Shown here piece after piece: positions 1-8,285 of a stretch of DNA of 64,000 bases (positions are counted from its first letter, which is position 1; every line of letters begins with the position of its first letter). The notes under the pieces are model-generated. The model was not told the DNA's origin. It saw only the letters and a program-made list of their open reading frames with translations, and did not search any database. Made by a program: the position numbers and the translations under genes. The DNA is from an uncultured Marinobacter sp. GTDB lineage: Bacteria > Pseudomonadota > Gammaproteobacteria > Pseudomonadales > Oleiphilaceae. The stretch covers positions 310,001-374,000 of the forward strand of contig NZ_CANLBK010000004.1 in assembly GCF_947488835.1 (NCBI RefSeq), read 5' to 3'.

Positions 1-66
1 ATAGCCTCTTCTGCGCATGGGGGAGTTATGCGCTACAAAATTCAATTGCTCTCACTGGAATAAGTG

Positions 67-102
67 CCCGGACGCGGCATCCTTGCTAATGCCGCGTCCG
101 GG
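67..102 (-). terminator. Terminator-like hairpin downstream of the binding-protein gene
   Basis: A perfect 14-bp inverted repeat (arms 67-80 and 89-102) with an 8-base loop lies 17 bases past the stop of the leftward binding-protein gene. It is GC-rich, as expected for an intrinsic terminator, but the leftward strand has no clear U-run after it, so it could also be a 3' stabilising hairpin. Nothing else is supported in positions 1-118. Confidence 0.55.
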
Positions 103-118
103 TCTCGGGGCAGGCTAC

Positions 119-1087
119 TCAGTTCGAAAGAATGGCCGCAAGCTTCTTGCGGGCTTCGTCGTTCAGCCAGGTGGACCACTCATCACGATTGTTACTAAGG
201 AAGTACACCGCAGCTTCCTCTGCTGAAGCGTTATTGGTGTCCATCCAGGCAAGCAGTGAGCTCATGGTGTCCGTTTTGAACGTCATTTTACTCAACATCT
301 CGGCTACTTCTGGCTCACGATCCCTGAAATCGGTGGTAACAGAGGTGTAAACAGGTGCTGCAGGGAACTCGGACACCTTGGGATTGTTTGCATCGGCCGT
401 CTGATTCTTTTGGTGCACGTCTTTATTGTATTCGCCGAGTTCTACTCGGGTCATATCGAGCTTGCCAAGCGGCACCGTTGGGCCCCAATAGTAACCAAAC
501 CAGGGCTCGCCATCCTGAACGGCAGAGGCCATTGATGACGCCAGCGTTTCACCGGAACCGTGGTTGAACACTTTGATACCGGAATCCTCAAGGTCCAGAG
601 CACGGATCAAGTTGTCGTTGACAATTCGACAGCCCCAGCCGTCGGTGCAGTTGTTGAAGCGTGAGCCGACCAGTTCAGGATTGGCCATAATGCCTTCGAT
701 GGTTTTCAGCTCAGGATGGGCATCGGCCAGGTATGTGGGAATCCACCAGCCTTCTACACCGCCGGGATCCAGTACTTTACCAAGCCGCTCGATCTTGCCT
801 TCTTCTTCAAGGCGCAGGTAAGCCTCGCCTGCGGAGTTCAGCCACAGTTCAGTCACAATGTCCGGCTCGCCGTTTTCAGCAACCGATGTTACCGCCGGCA
901 CAGTGTCTGAAGGTACAACGGTTACATCGCAGCCATAACCCTGCTCCATGATGAACTTGGCTACGTTGGTGACCACTGTATTGGAGGCCCAGTTCATTTC
1001 GGTAATGGATACTTCGCCACAGTTGGCTTGTGCCATGGCAGGCACAGATAGTGCACATAGCAGTGCAGCAGACGTAAGCTTTCGCAT
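119..1087 (-). CDS. Glycine betaine/choline-type ABC substrate-binding protein (ProX/OpuAC family)
   Basis: A 322-residue periplasmic binding protein, probably delivering a quaternary amine such as glycine betaine, choline or carnitine to an ABC importer. A signal peptide ends near residue 22 (hydrophobic ALLCALSVPAMAQA). The mature part has the OpuAC layout, with ITEMNW at the start and aromatic residues (WW, GYYWGP) of the kind that form quaternary-ammonium cages. The ATG at 1087 is preferred over an in-frame GTG at 1093 because GGAG lies 8 bases before it. No permease or ATPase gene is adjacent: a hairpin follows it and the upstream neighbour is divergent, so it looks like an orphan component. 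The family is fairly sure, the ligand is not. Confidence 0.85.
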   Translation of the reverse strand: MRKLTSAALLCALSVPAMAQANCGEVSITEMNWASNTVVTNVAKFIMEQGYGCDVTVVPSDTVPAVTSVAENGEPDIVTELWLNSAGEAYLRLEEEGKIERLGKVLDPGGVEGWWIPTYLADAHPELKTIEGIMANPELVGSRFNNCTDGWGCRIVNDNLIRALDLEDSGIKVFNHGSGETLASSMASAVQDGEPWFGYYWGPTVPLGKLDMTRVELGEYNKDVHQKNQTADANNPKVSEFPAAPVYTSVTTDFRDREPEVAEMLSKMTFKTDTMSSLLAWMDTNNASAEEAAVYFLSNNRDEWSTWLNDEARKKLAAILSN

Positions 1088-1430
1088 AGTCACTTCTCCG
1101 TTTTAGGGTTGGTGAATTCTGGTATCAGTGGTTTTAATGGTTGTTCTATTACTGATATGGAGTAACCGGCAAAGGCTCTCTGGTTTGCAGTTTTCTGGCA
1201 GTGCTGGGAGTAAAACAAAGCGGCTCGTCTCGGTTATCACGTAGCTATAAGCATAAGGGTCCTGAGCTCAGTTACAAGGTTTTAACAAGAATATGGCACT
1301 TGTGAAGACGTATTTTGGTGGGGTGTGGCGTTTCTGGACAGTTGCTTGACGCAACCTTGTTTTCGGGCCAATCTCTCGATTGCTTGTAACCATGACCCAT
1401 ACTGATTTTTATGGAACGGAGCTGATAATA
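1088..1430. other. Divergent intergenic region with a possible operator
   Basis: This 343-base gap separates the leftward binding-protein gene from the rightward glutathione transferase gene and should hold both promoters. The only structure I can point to is a 7-base inverted repeat, TATCAGT at 1123-1129 and ACTGATA at 1151-1157, whose inner arm starts 36 bases before the binding-protein start. The 21-base spacer is long for a simple operator. No convincing small gene is visible. Confidence 0.3.
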
Positions 1431-2048
1431 ATGCAGATTTTCGAAACAAAAACCGCCCCGAATCCCCGCCGCGTGCGTATGTTTATGGCAGAGAAGGGGC
1501 TGCTTGAGAAAGCCGAATTCATCGAGATTGATTTGCTGAAGGGTGAAAACCGAACGCCAGAATATGCCGCACGCAACCCCATGAAGAAAGTGCCGGTGAT
1601 GGAATTGGATGATGGCACCTGTATTGCCGAAACCATGGCCATTTGCCGTTATTTTGAAGAAAGTTACCCTGAGACCCCAACGCTTCTGGGGGACACAGCT
1701 CTCGAGAAGGCGCTCATAGAGCAGTGGGTAAGGTGGGTTGAGTTTTACTTCTTTATGCCTACAGGCATGTGCTTCCAACACACCAGTGGCTATTTCAAAG
1801 ACAGAATGAACCCGATCAAGGAATGGGGTGAGGACTGCGGGAAGAGTGTTGGAAAATTCATGGCATTTCTGAACAACCACCTCGCGGACAAGGAATACCT
1901 CTGCTGCGACCGGTTAACCGCTGCTGATATCAACGCGTTCACTACGGTAGCCTTCGCCCGTGTGGTGAATATCCGCATCCTGCCGGAACACACGCACCTT
2001 CAGGCATGGTATGACCGCATCAAGGCTCGTCCGTCTGCGCAGGCTTGA
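1431..2048 (+). CDS. Glutathione S-transferase family protein
   Basis: A 205-residue cytosolic GST. The N-terminal thioredoxin-like half starts MQIFETKTAPNPRRVRMF and contains NPMKKVPVMELDDG, where the cis-proline after Val marks the glutathione site, then IAETMAICRY with the Glu-Thr (normally Glu-Ser) pair that contacts the gamma-glutamyl group. The C-terminal helical half contains CDRLTAADINAFTTV, matching the N-capping box and hydrophobic staple conserved in GSTs. The ATG at 1431 is chosen because ACGGAG ends 9 bases before it; longer starts would add residues before the natural beta strand. Its 3' end overlaps the antisense remains of a diguanylate cyclase by 29 bases. Substrate unknown. 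Confidence 0.88.
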   Translation: MQIFETKTAPNPRRVRMFMAEKGLLEKAEFIEIDLLKGENRTPEYAARNPMKKVPVMELDDGTCIAETMAICRYFEESYPETPTLLGDTALEKALIEQWVRWVEFYFFMPTGMCFQHTSGYFKDRMNPIKEWGEDCGKSVGKFMAFLNNHLADKEYLCCDRLTAADINAFTTVAFARVVNIRILPEHTHLQAWYDRIKARPSAQA

Positions 2049-2454
2049 TATCGTCTGCGGTTACAGTCGGGTCCAAGCTGGGCGCAGCTTCCTGAAGCAC
2101 GATGTCGCCAATGTTATGGCCGTAGCAATCGTTTACTACTTTGAGCCGGTCCAGATCGCCAAGGATAAGGCTATATGTGGCGCCGTAGCGCCGTGCTCTG
2201 GCGTGCTCCTGCTGCAGCAGCTGGAGCATGGTCCGTCGATTCAGTAGTCCGGTCAGTTGGTCGGTGGTTGCCTGTTCCCTGAGCGGTTGCCGGGCCAGAA
2301 ACTCGTCTTTCCGGAGTTGCCTCAGCGCTTCACTGAGCACGAATCCAATAACCATCATAACCATCGGGTCGAACAAGAAAGGGAGCTCATAGGCCGTGCG
2401 CCATGGAGCCGGGACCTTTCTATACGGTGTTTTGGGGATTGAAATGTTCACCAT
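2020..2454 (-). pseudogene. Truncated GGDEF (diguanylate cyclase) gene remnant
   Basis: The 144-residue frame starts in a membrane-like segment (PMVMMVIGFVLSEALRQL) and enters a GGDEF domain: TTDQLTGLLNRR, then LILGDLDRLKVVNDCYGHNIGD, the usual metal- and substrate-binding region (D-x-D-x-FK-x-x-N-D-x-x-GH). Similarity stops about 10 residues later. The GGDEF signature and the rest of the domain, roughly 90 residues, are missing, and the frame instead runs into antisense sequence of the GST gene. It also lacks the usual upstream sensor region. I infer a deletion that removed both ends, with the 3' junction near 2060-2090. It cannot be an active cyclase. Confidence 0.75.
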
Positions 2455-2550
2455 GGTCTTTATCCGGCTGCCAGTAGTTTAGATCATCAGATAATACGAG
2501 GATCGACGCAATAGCCCTCGAGGGGTAATTATGTCGTAAAAGGAGACAGT

Positions 2551-3165
2551 ATGAGTAGGGCATCTCTTAAATGTGTTCTGGATGCGATTGATGATGCAAA
2601 TCGCGCAGACCCAAACGAGGAAGTTGTAGCAGGCGAATCCATACCACGGGAATATGCCTACAGTTTGCATATGACCCGCTGGTTGTATGAGCTGGAGCCA
2701 GACCCTTCAGAACGAATGCAGATAGCCTGCCGTGCCCAGCACCTCGAACGCTGGAAAATGCCGCGCAGTGATTACCCGGAGGGCCGGAAAGCTTACTACG
2801 AATGGCGTCAGGCCTGTGGGCGCATGCACGGGCGCAGGGCCGCTGAGATCATGGCTGAGTGTGGCTACCCCGAGAGCGAATGTGAGCGGGTTGAGGTGAT
2901 TGTGACCAAGCGGGAGTTGCGTAAAGACGCAGACACACAACTGCTGGAAGACGTCGCCTGCATGGTGTTTCTCGAGAAGTATTTTGCCCAGTTCTATGCG
3001 GATAACGCGGAATATGATCGGGAAAAATGGCTCCGGATTGTGCGACGAACCTGGGGCAAAATGTCTCAACGCGCCCATGAGCGAGCGTTGGCACTGGCGG
3101 TGAACCTGCCGAGCCATCTGCAGGCGTTGTTACAGGAAGCATTGACCCCTGAGACAGGTGATTAA
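2551..3165 (+). CDS. DUF4202 domain-containing protein
   Basis: A 204-residue protein of unknown function. Its pattern matches the DUF4202 family: an N-terminal AIDDANRADPNEE, the central ERMQIACRAQHLERWKMPRSDYP segment, a WR/H-rich helix, then QLLEDVACMVFLEKYF and RTWGKMSQRAHERAL. The conserved His, Arg and Asp residues suggest a mostly helical fold that may bind metal or nucleotide, but that is a guess. There is no signal peptide or membrane segment. The start has a strong AGGAG site 5-9 bases upstream. It sits just before the iron locus but is separated from it by its own stop and a Fur-type promoter, so it is probably not part of that system. Confidence 0.75.
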   Translation: MSRASLKCVLDAIDDANRADPNEEVVAGESIPREYAYSLHMTRWLYELEPDPSERMQIACRAQHLERWKMPRSDYPEGRKAYYEWRQACGRMHGRRAAEIMAECGYPESECERVEVIVTKRELRKDADTQLLEDVACMVFLEKYFAQFYADNAEYDREKWLRIVRRTWGKMSQRAHERALALAVNLPSHLQALLQEALTPETGD

Positions 3166-3174
3166 ACACGACAC

Positions 3175-3224
3175 TTGAGGCACCTTTATCCGGTGCGTAT
3201 GATACTCATTATCATTTGATATCC
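3175..3224 (+). promoter_or_regulatory. Sigma-70-like promoter overlapped by a Fur box
   Basis: A -35 box TTGAGG (3175-3180) and a -10 box TATGAT (3198-3203) are exactly 17 bases apart. A Fur-like site read as ATGATACTCATTATCAT spans about 3199-3215 and overlaps the -10 box and predicted start point. Its reverse complement matches 14 of 19 positions of the classic GATAATGATAATCATTATC consensus by my count. The placement predicts iron-dependent repression of the response regulator gene starting at 3236. Confidence 0.78.
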
Positions 3225-3235
3225 GGTATCATTAA

Positions 3236-3940
3236 ATGGCTGTGCCTGCCAATAACAACCCAAAAATCCTGATTGCCGAAAGTAACCTGGTCCTGAGGGA
3301 CCAGTTGGCAAGCAAGCTGTCCTCCCGCGGGTATCGAGTACTACAAAGCCATGAAGGTGATCAGGCGTTGGTTGCCGCTCTGGCTCATCGGTTCGACTTA
3401 ATCCTTCTTGACGTTCTTTTACCAAAGATGACGGGTTTCGAAGTGCTCAAAAGGCTTCGTAAAACCAGTCAAACCCCAATCATGATGCTGACTGCGTGCG
3501 ATGCCGAGGATGAGCGCATTATGGGCTATAGGGAAGGCGCCGACGACTGTTTGCCCAAGCCTTTCAGCTTTACCGAATTGTTTCTGAGAATTGAGGCGCT
3601 GCTTCGGCGAACGCGAGGCGATACCGACCAAAGAGCTGAGCCATCAACATTGTTGATCGGTGAGCTGCAACTGGATCGGCAAAAACTACAGGTAAGCTTC
3701 CAGGGGAGGCTGGTGAGCCTGACCCCCATTCAGTTTCGTTTGCTCTGGATTCTGGTTCTGCATCAACGAGAGTCTCTGAGCAAGCCCTACCTGTACCAAG
3801 TGGTGCTCGAAAAAGAGTTCAATCGGTACGACCGCAGCCTGGACATGCATCTTAGCCGCATCCGCCGCAAGCTGGTTGCGGCGGGGGTGGCGAGTGACCG
3901 CCTGCAAACCGTACACGGCAAAGGTTACTGCTTTCTGTAA
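3236..3940 (+). CDS. Orphan OmpR/PhoB-type response regulator under a Fur-type promoter
   Basis: A 234-residue two-domain regulator. The receiver domain (about residues 10-122) has the phospho-acceptor Asp in LILLDVLLPKMTGFEVL, the Thr in PIMMLTA and the Lys in LPKPF. The usual paired acidic residues of the metal pocket (VDD or VDDE) are replaced by Ala-Glu-Ser in ILIAESN, so phosphorylation may be altered. A winged-helix domain (about 135-234) carries SLTPIQFRLLWIL and the terminal RLQTVHGKGYCFL wing. No histidine kinase gene is nearby. It lies directly before the siderophore receptor gene and after a Fur-type promoter, so it probably regulates iron uptake. The start has no clear ribosome site. 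Confidence 0.85.
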   Translation: MAVPANNNPKILIAESNLVLRDQLASKLSSRGYRVLQSHEGDQALVAALAHRFDLILLDVLLPKMTGFEVLKRLRKTSQTPIMMLTACDAEDERIMGYREGADDCLPKPFSFTELFLRIEALLRRTRGDTDQRAEPSTLLIGELQLDRQKLQVSFQGRLVSLTPIQFRLLWILVLHQRESLSKPYLYQVVLEKEFNRYDRSLDMHLSRIRRKLVAAGVASDRLQTVHGKGYCFL

Positions 3941-4030
3941 AGCGATGGATACGTGACAGAGCGAGAGCAGATGTAACAAATGTAAAACCGGTTTCCTTAG
4001 CGACACAAGTTATCGAGAATGCATGCCAAA

Positions 4031-4050
4031 TACGAATCATTATCATGATG
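4031..4050 (+). promoter_or_regulatory. Fur box before the TonB-dependent receptor gene
   Basis: The stretch ACGAATCATTATCATGATGG contains AATCATTATC, identical to the right half of the classic Fur consensus, followed by a partial mirror half. It ends just before the ribosome site GGAG (4050-4053) of the receptor gene, so bound Fur would cover the transcription start or leader. I could not pick a convincing -35/-10 pair. Confidence 0.72.
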
Positions 4051-4063
4051 GAGTTTGGTCGCT

Positions 4064-6037
4064 ATGGCAGTTTTTTACACAGTTGCACAACCGAAACACT
4101 TTCGCCGCAGTGCTCTTTGGTTGGCACTTGTAGCCAGCCCTGTTGTGTATGCTGAACCCGTTGCCCTGGATACGATTCAGGTAACAGCCGATCGCGAGGC
4201 AGAGACCGACGCCGACTCAGTGGTGGACTCTAAAAGTATTGAGCGTTTTCTCTCTGCTGACCTGGAAGATATCTTTGCTGGCGAGCCGGAAGTGAGTGTA
4301 GGCAGCTCTGTGGGCGTCGCCCAGAAAGTCTACGTTCGCGGTTTGGAAGATCCACTGCTGAACGTCAGCGTGGATGGTGCTACTCAGGCAGGCGTGCTGT
4401 TTCACCATACCGGCCGAATCGCGGTTGACCCGGATCTGCTGAAACGAGTGGAGGTGGATACCGGTGCGGGCAAAGCCACGGCGGGTGCCGGCGCTCTGGG
4501 TGGTGCAATCCGTTTTATTACCAAAGACCCGGAAGATCTCCTGCGTGAAGGTGAAGATGTCGGTGCTTTGGTCAAACTGGGATCCTTCTCCAACACCAAA
4601 GGCTACAGCGCCAGCACCACAATATTTGGACGCCTTAGCGATCAGTGGAGCACGCTGGTATCGGTAAATCAGAGCGATCATGAGCGTTATGAAGACGGTA
4701 ACGGTGACGAGGTGCCCGGCACCGATGCCCGCCAACAAGTTGGTATGGCGAAACTGGTGGGGCACTTCGCCAATGGCCAGACACTGCGCCTGAGCCACGA
4801 AATACGCAATGATGAGGGTGAGCGCCCGCAGCGCCCCCAGTGGGTGGTCAGCAGCTTCAATAAACTCTACGACCTTGATGGCCGCAGGGATACGACCACA
4901 CTTAATTACGATGTGGCGCCGGAAGGTAATCCCTGGCTGGACGCCGAGTTCACCTTGTATCAAACGGAATCAGAAGTAGAACAGAATGTAGAAGATCGCT
5001 GGGGGCGCTATTTCGGCTTCAGTCGCAGCATCGGTGGTGACGTGCGTAACACCAGTCGGCTGGGTGAGCACAGTGTGACCTACGGTGTCGATTACCGGGA
5101 AGACAAAGTGAATGCCGGTAATGCCGCTGACAAGCGAGCGGAAGAAGAAAGCGGCGATGTTCTCGGTATTTATCTACAAGCCGATGTGTGGCTCTCCCAG
5201 CAGCTCCTGTTAAGTACCGGTGCTCGCTACGACGATTACAGTCTGCGTGACAACAACGATCAGACCTTCAGCGAAGACGCTGTCAGTCCGAACGCAAGCC
5301 TGGCCTGGCATGCACTGGAAGGCCTGACCCTGAAAGCAGGATACGCCGAAGCCTTCCGTGGGCCCATGCCACACGATGCGTTCAAATTTGAAGGGGCGCA
5401 GAACGATCCGGATCTGAAAGGCGAAAAAGCCAAAAACACGGAAGTCGGTTTTGACTACGTGTATGAGAACTTCACTTTGTCCGCCGAGGTGTATCGCTCT
5501 GAAGTGAAAGACGCCATTGCAGATACTCTATTTGGCCCCGCGATATACCAGAACATTGGCGACCTGGAATCAGACGGCTATCGAATTTCAACCGGTTACC
5601 AGTGGAACGCCTTGAGTGCCGGCTTGAGTTTCCATAGCAACGACGCAGAAGTTGATGGCCAACCCTTGACAGTTTACGAGCATAACCTGCTGGGCAATAC
5701 CATCGGTGACACCTGGGTGACCGACCTGGCTTACGTCTGGAGCCACAATTTGGAGTTTGGCTGGCAGGGCCAGTTCGTGCAGGGAATCGACGATCTGGAA
5801 ACCACTGTGGGCACGATCGACAAGCCGGGTTACGGCGTGCACGACTTGTTTGTGAACTGGTTGCCAACGGGCAACGAAGACCTGCGCCTGACTCTGGCAG
5901 TCAAGAATGTTGGCGATAAGCAGTATCTGGATCATGCCAGCAATGCGGATTATCAGAGCATTGCGGGCTACGAAGGTGTTGTGGGCATGCCCGCACCCGG
6001 CCGGGATATTCGCCTTGGTTTGGCCATGCGTTTTTGA
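4064..6037 (+). CDS. TonB-dependent siderophore receptor
   Basis: A 657-residue outer-membrane receptor. A signal peptide ends near residue 30 (LALVASPVVYAEP), followed by a TonB-box-like DTIQVTA. The plug domain follows, with VYVRGLEDPLLNVSVDGA and the VEVDTGAGKATAGAGALGG segment. The remaining ~500 residues form the barrel and end in the expected aromatic Phe (LAMRF). The ATG at 4064 is preferred over a TTG at 4055 because GGAG sits 10 bases before it. It has a Fur box upstream and overlaps the binding-protein frame, so it is the outer-membrane step of ferric-siderophore uptake. The facing asb operon suggests ferric petrobactin as ligand; that is inference. Confidence 0.9.
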   Translation: MAVFYTVAQPKHFRRSALWLALVASPVVYAEPVALDTIQVTADREAETDADSVVDSKSIERFLSADLEDIFAGEPEVSVGSSVGVAQKVYVRGLEDPLLNVSVDGATQAGVLFHHTGRIAVDPDLLKRVEVDTGAGKATAGAGALGGAIRFITKDPEDLLREGEDVGALVKLGSFSNTKGYSASTTIFGRLSDQWSTLVSVNQSDHERYEDGNGDEVPGTDARQQVGMAKLVGHFANGQTLRLSHEIRNDEGERPQRPQWVVSSFNKLYDLDGRRDTTTLNYDVAPEGNPWLDAEFTLYQTESEVEQNVEDRWGRYFGFSRSIGGDVRNTSRLGEHSVTYGVDYREDKVNAGNAADKRAEEESGDVLGIYLQADVWLSQQLLLSTGARYDDYSLRDNNDQTFSEDAVSPNASLAWHALEGLTLKAGYAEAFRGPMPHDAFKFEGAQNDPDLKGEKAKNTEVGFDYVYENFTLSAEVYRSEVKDAIADTLFGPAIYQNIGDLESDGYRISTGYQWNALSAGLSFHSNDAEVDGQPLTVYEHNLLGNTIGDTWVTDLAYVWSHNLEFGWQGQFVQGIDDLETTVGTIDKPGYGVHDLFVNWLPTGNEDLRLTLAVKNVGDKQYLDHASNADYQSIAGYEGVVGMPAPGRDIRLGLAMRF

Positions 6038-6045
6038 GGTCGCTG

Positions 6046-7194
6046 ATGTTACGCACTCGATTCATAGCCGCCCTGGTGGGCGGCCTTTTCTGTTTTTGGG
6101 CTGATCTCTCTATGGCGGCCCGCACGGTTACCGATTTGGCAGGCCGTTCGGTTGAGTTGCCAAATGAGGTGAACCGGATTGTGCTGGGCGAAAGCCGCTA
6201 TATTCCTGCTCTTGCCATTCTGGACGGAGAGGCGCTACCCGACCGCTTGGCCGGCATGCTGCCGGATTTCGAGATGACCGATCCGGGCGGCTACGCCCAG
6301 TACCTGAAAGCCTTCCCCGAACTGGCGGATGTGCCCCGGGTGGGGCACACCTCGGCCGACAGCTTCAGCCTGGAAAGCGTGCTTGGTCTGGGTGCCGATC
6401 TGGCTATCTTCAGCCTGGAGGGGCACGGCCCAGGGGCTCGGAACAAGATGTTGATTGATCAGCTGCAGCGAGCCGGTGTAGTTGTGGTGTTCATCGACTT
6501 CCGCCAGAACCCCTTGGTGAATACACCCAAAAGCATGGCGCTTCTGGGTGAGGTGCTCGGGCGACAACAGCAGGCGCAAACGTTCAACCGTTTTTACCGG
6601 CAGGCGCTGGCAAAGGTGACTGATGTGGTTGCCCAGATACCCGAAACCGACTGGCCCAAGGTGTTTCTGCACAGTCGATTGGGGCTGCACGACAGCTGCT
6701 GCGAAACCATGGTGGAAGGCATGATGGGGCATTTCCTCAAGGCTGCCGGCGCGCGCAACGTGGCGGAAGGTAAGGTGCCCGGTGTCAGCGGGGTGCTGAA
6801 CTTGGAATACCTGATCAGCAACCCGCCGGACTACTATGTGGCGACCGCTATCGGCTCCCGCAAATACACCACCTCGGAATCCGACTACAGCTACGTGATG
6901 CTGGGCGCTGGTATCGATACGGCGACAGCCCGCGCCTCACTGGCACAAGCCACTGATCGACCCGGACTGCGAGCGGTAGAGCCCATCCGAGAAGGCCGCG
7001 CCATGGCCATCTGGCACCACTTTTACAATACCCCCATGAACGTGATCGCGGTGCAGGCACTGGCCGGCTGGCTTCACCCGGAAGCCTTTTCGGAACTGGA
7101 CCCGGAGGCCACACTGGCGGAATTCTACCAGCGCTTTCAGCCGATCGAACTGGATGGTATCTACTGGGTTCGCGCCCGGGAGCCAGCTGAATGA
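6046..7194 (+). CDS. Ferric-siderophore ABC transporter, periplasmic binding protein
   Basis: A 382-residue binding protein of the FecB/BtuF class. The signal peptide is the hydrophobic stretch ending SMAA near residue 25. The mature N-terminus RTVTDLAGRSVELPNEVNRIV is the typical opening of this class (D-x-x-GR-x-v-x-lP). The long helical linker region (residues ~150-190) suits a rigid siderophore-type binding protein. It is about 60-80 residues longer than many FecB proteins, the extra being mostly C-terminal (EFYQRFQPIELDGIYWVRA). The ATG at 6046 has GAGG 6 bases before it; a TTG at 6034 is the alternative. It follows the receptor gene within 10 bases and overlaps the permease gene by 4. 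Confidence 0.87.
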   Translation: MLRTRFIAALVGGLFCFWADLSMAARTVTDLAGRSVELPNEVNRIVLGESRYIPALAILDGEALPDRLAGMLPDFEMTDPGGYAQYLKAFPELADVPRVGHTSADSFSLESVLGLGADLAIFSLEGHGPGARNKMLIDQLQRAGVVVVFIDFRQNPLVNTPKSMALLGEVLGRQQQAQTFNRFYRQALAKVTDVVAQIPETDWPKVFLHSRLGLHDSCCETMVEGMMGHFLKAAGARNVAEGKVPGVSGVLNLEYLISNPPDYYVATAIGSRKYTTSESDYSYVMLGAGIDTATARASLAQATDRPGLRAVEPIREGRAMAIWHHFYNTPMNVIAVQALAGWLHPEAFSELDPEATLAEFYQRFQPIELDGIYWVRAREPAE

Positions 7195-8285
7195 GTTCAG
7201 TGTCTGCGGCGCAAACGACTAAATTGGGCGACTCTGCCCCTCGCACAACACTGGCAAGTGAATACCGGCGTTTTGTCTTGCGCCGTGTTGTGTGTCTGGT
7301 GGCTTTGGCAGTGGTGGCGGTGGTGGCCTTGCTGGTGGACATAGCCAGTGGGCCCTCCATGCTGGGCTTGGCCGATGTGGTTCATGGTTTGTTGAACCCT
7401 GAAAGCATCGACGCCGGCACCCGCGTCATCATTGAGGATATTCGTTTGCCTTATGCCTTGATGGCCGTGGTGGTAGGGGCTTGTTTAGGCCTCGCGGGGG
7501 CGGAGATGCAAACGGTGTTGAACAACCCGCTTGCCAGCCCCTTTACCCTGGGTGTGGGGGCGGCGGCTACGCTTGGTGCGTCGCTGGTGATTGCCTTTAA
7601 TATTTCCTTTCTTGGGCTGGCGGCCCATATTTTGTTGCCGTTGTCGGCATTTGTGTTTGCGGCTGTGGCATCGCTGTTGATACTGATTCTGTCGCGCTCT
7701 CTGGGTGCTTCGGTACACGCAGTGGTGTTGTTCGGCATTGCTTTGCTATTCGGTATTAACGCTGTGGTGGGGTTGATCCAGTTTGTTGCAGATGCCGAAT
7801 CGGTGCAGCAAATCGTGTTCTGGACCATGGGCAGCCTGGCTCGGGCGAGTCTCGATAAAGTCATGATCGTCGCCGCGGTGCTGGCGGTATGCCTGCCGTT
7901 TTCGCTGCGCAACGCCTGGGCCATGACGCTTCTGCGCAGTGGCGAAGAACAGGCGCGGAGCCTGGGCATTCGAGTGGAGCGACTGCGGCTGACGGTGTTG
8001 ATGCGCGTCAGCCTGCTCACTGCGGCAGCCATGTGTTTTGTCGGGGAAATAGGGTTTATTGGCCTGGTGGCGCCCCACATTGCTCGCCTGATGCTGGGTG
8101 AAGATCATCGATTTTTGCTTCCAGGCAGTGCGCTGGCCGGGGCGGTGTTGCTGTCACTGTCATCCATTGCCAGTAAATTGCTGGTGCCGGGTGTGGTGTT
8201 GCCGGTGGGTATTGTCACCGCGCTGGTAGGGATTCCGCTGTTTATCCTGCTGATTATTGGCCGTAGCCGGAGGGTCGCACTGTGA
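7191..8285 (+). CDS. Ferric-siderophore ABC transporter permease (FecCD family)
   Basis: A 364-residue inner-membrane permease with about ten hydrophobic segments. Family hallmarks are IRLPYALMAVVVGACLGLAG, then the NNPLASPFTLGVGAAATLGA motif, and near the C-terminus FVGEIGFIGLVAPHIARLMLGEDHR, the cytoplasmic loop that contacts the ATPase. The last helix ends in IGIPLFILLIIGRSRR-like sequence. One FecCD protein alone can form the homodimeric channel, as in BtuC, and no second permease gene is present. The start overlaps the binding-protein stop as ATGA and its stop overlaps the ATPase start as GTGA, so the three genes are translationally coupled. Confidence 0.9.
   Translation: MSSVSAAQTTKLGDSAPRTTLASEYRRFVLRRVVCLVALAVVAVVALLVDIASGPSMLGLADVVHGLLNPESIDAGTRVIIEDIRLPYALMAVVVGACLGLAGAEMQTVLNNPLASPFTLGVGAAATLGASLVIAFNISFLGLAAHILLPLSAFVFAAVASLLILILSRSLGASVHAVVLFGIALLFGINAVVGLIQFVADAESVQQIVFWTMGSLARASLDKVMIVAAVLAVCLPFSLRNAWAMTLLRSGEEQARSLGIRVERLRLTVLMRVSLLTAAAMCFVGEIGFIGLVAPHIARLMLGEDHRFLLPGSALAGAVLLSLSSIASKLLVPGVVLPVGIVTALVGIPLFILLIIGRSRRVAL

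Noticed and set aside
1272..1880. Open frame of 202 codons on the - strand over the GST gene
   Set aside because: Lies opposite a clear GST gene and its residues show no family pattern.
4217..4963. Open frame of 248 codons opposite the TonB-dependent receptor
   Set aside because: Shadow of the receptor; no motif or ribosome site.
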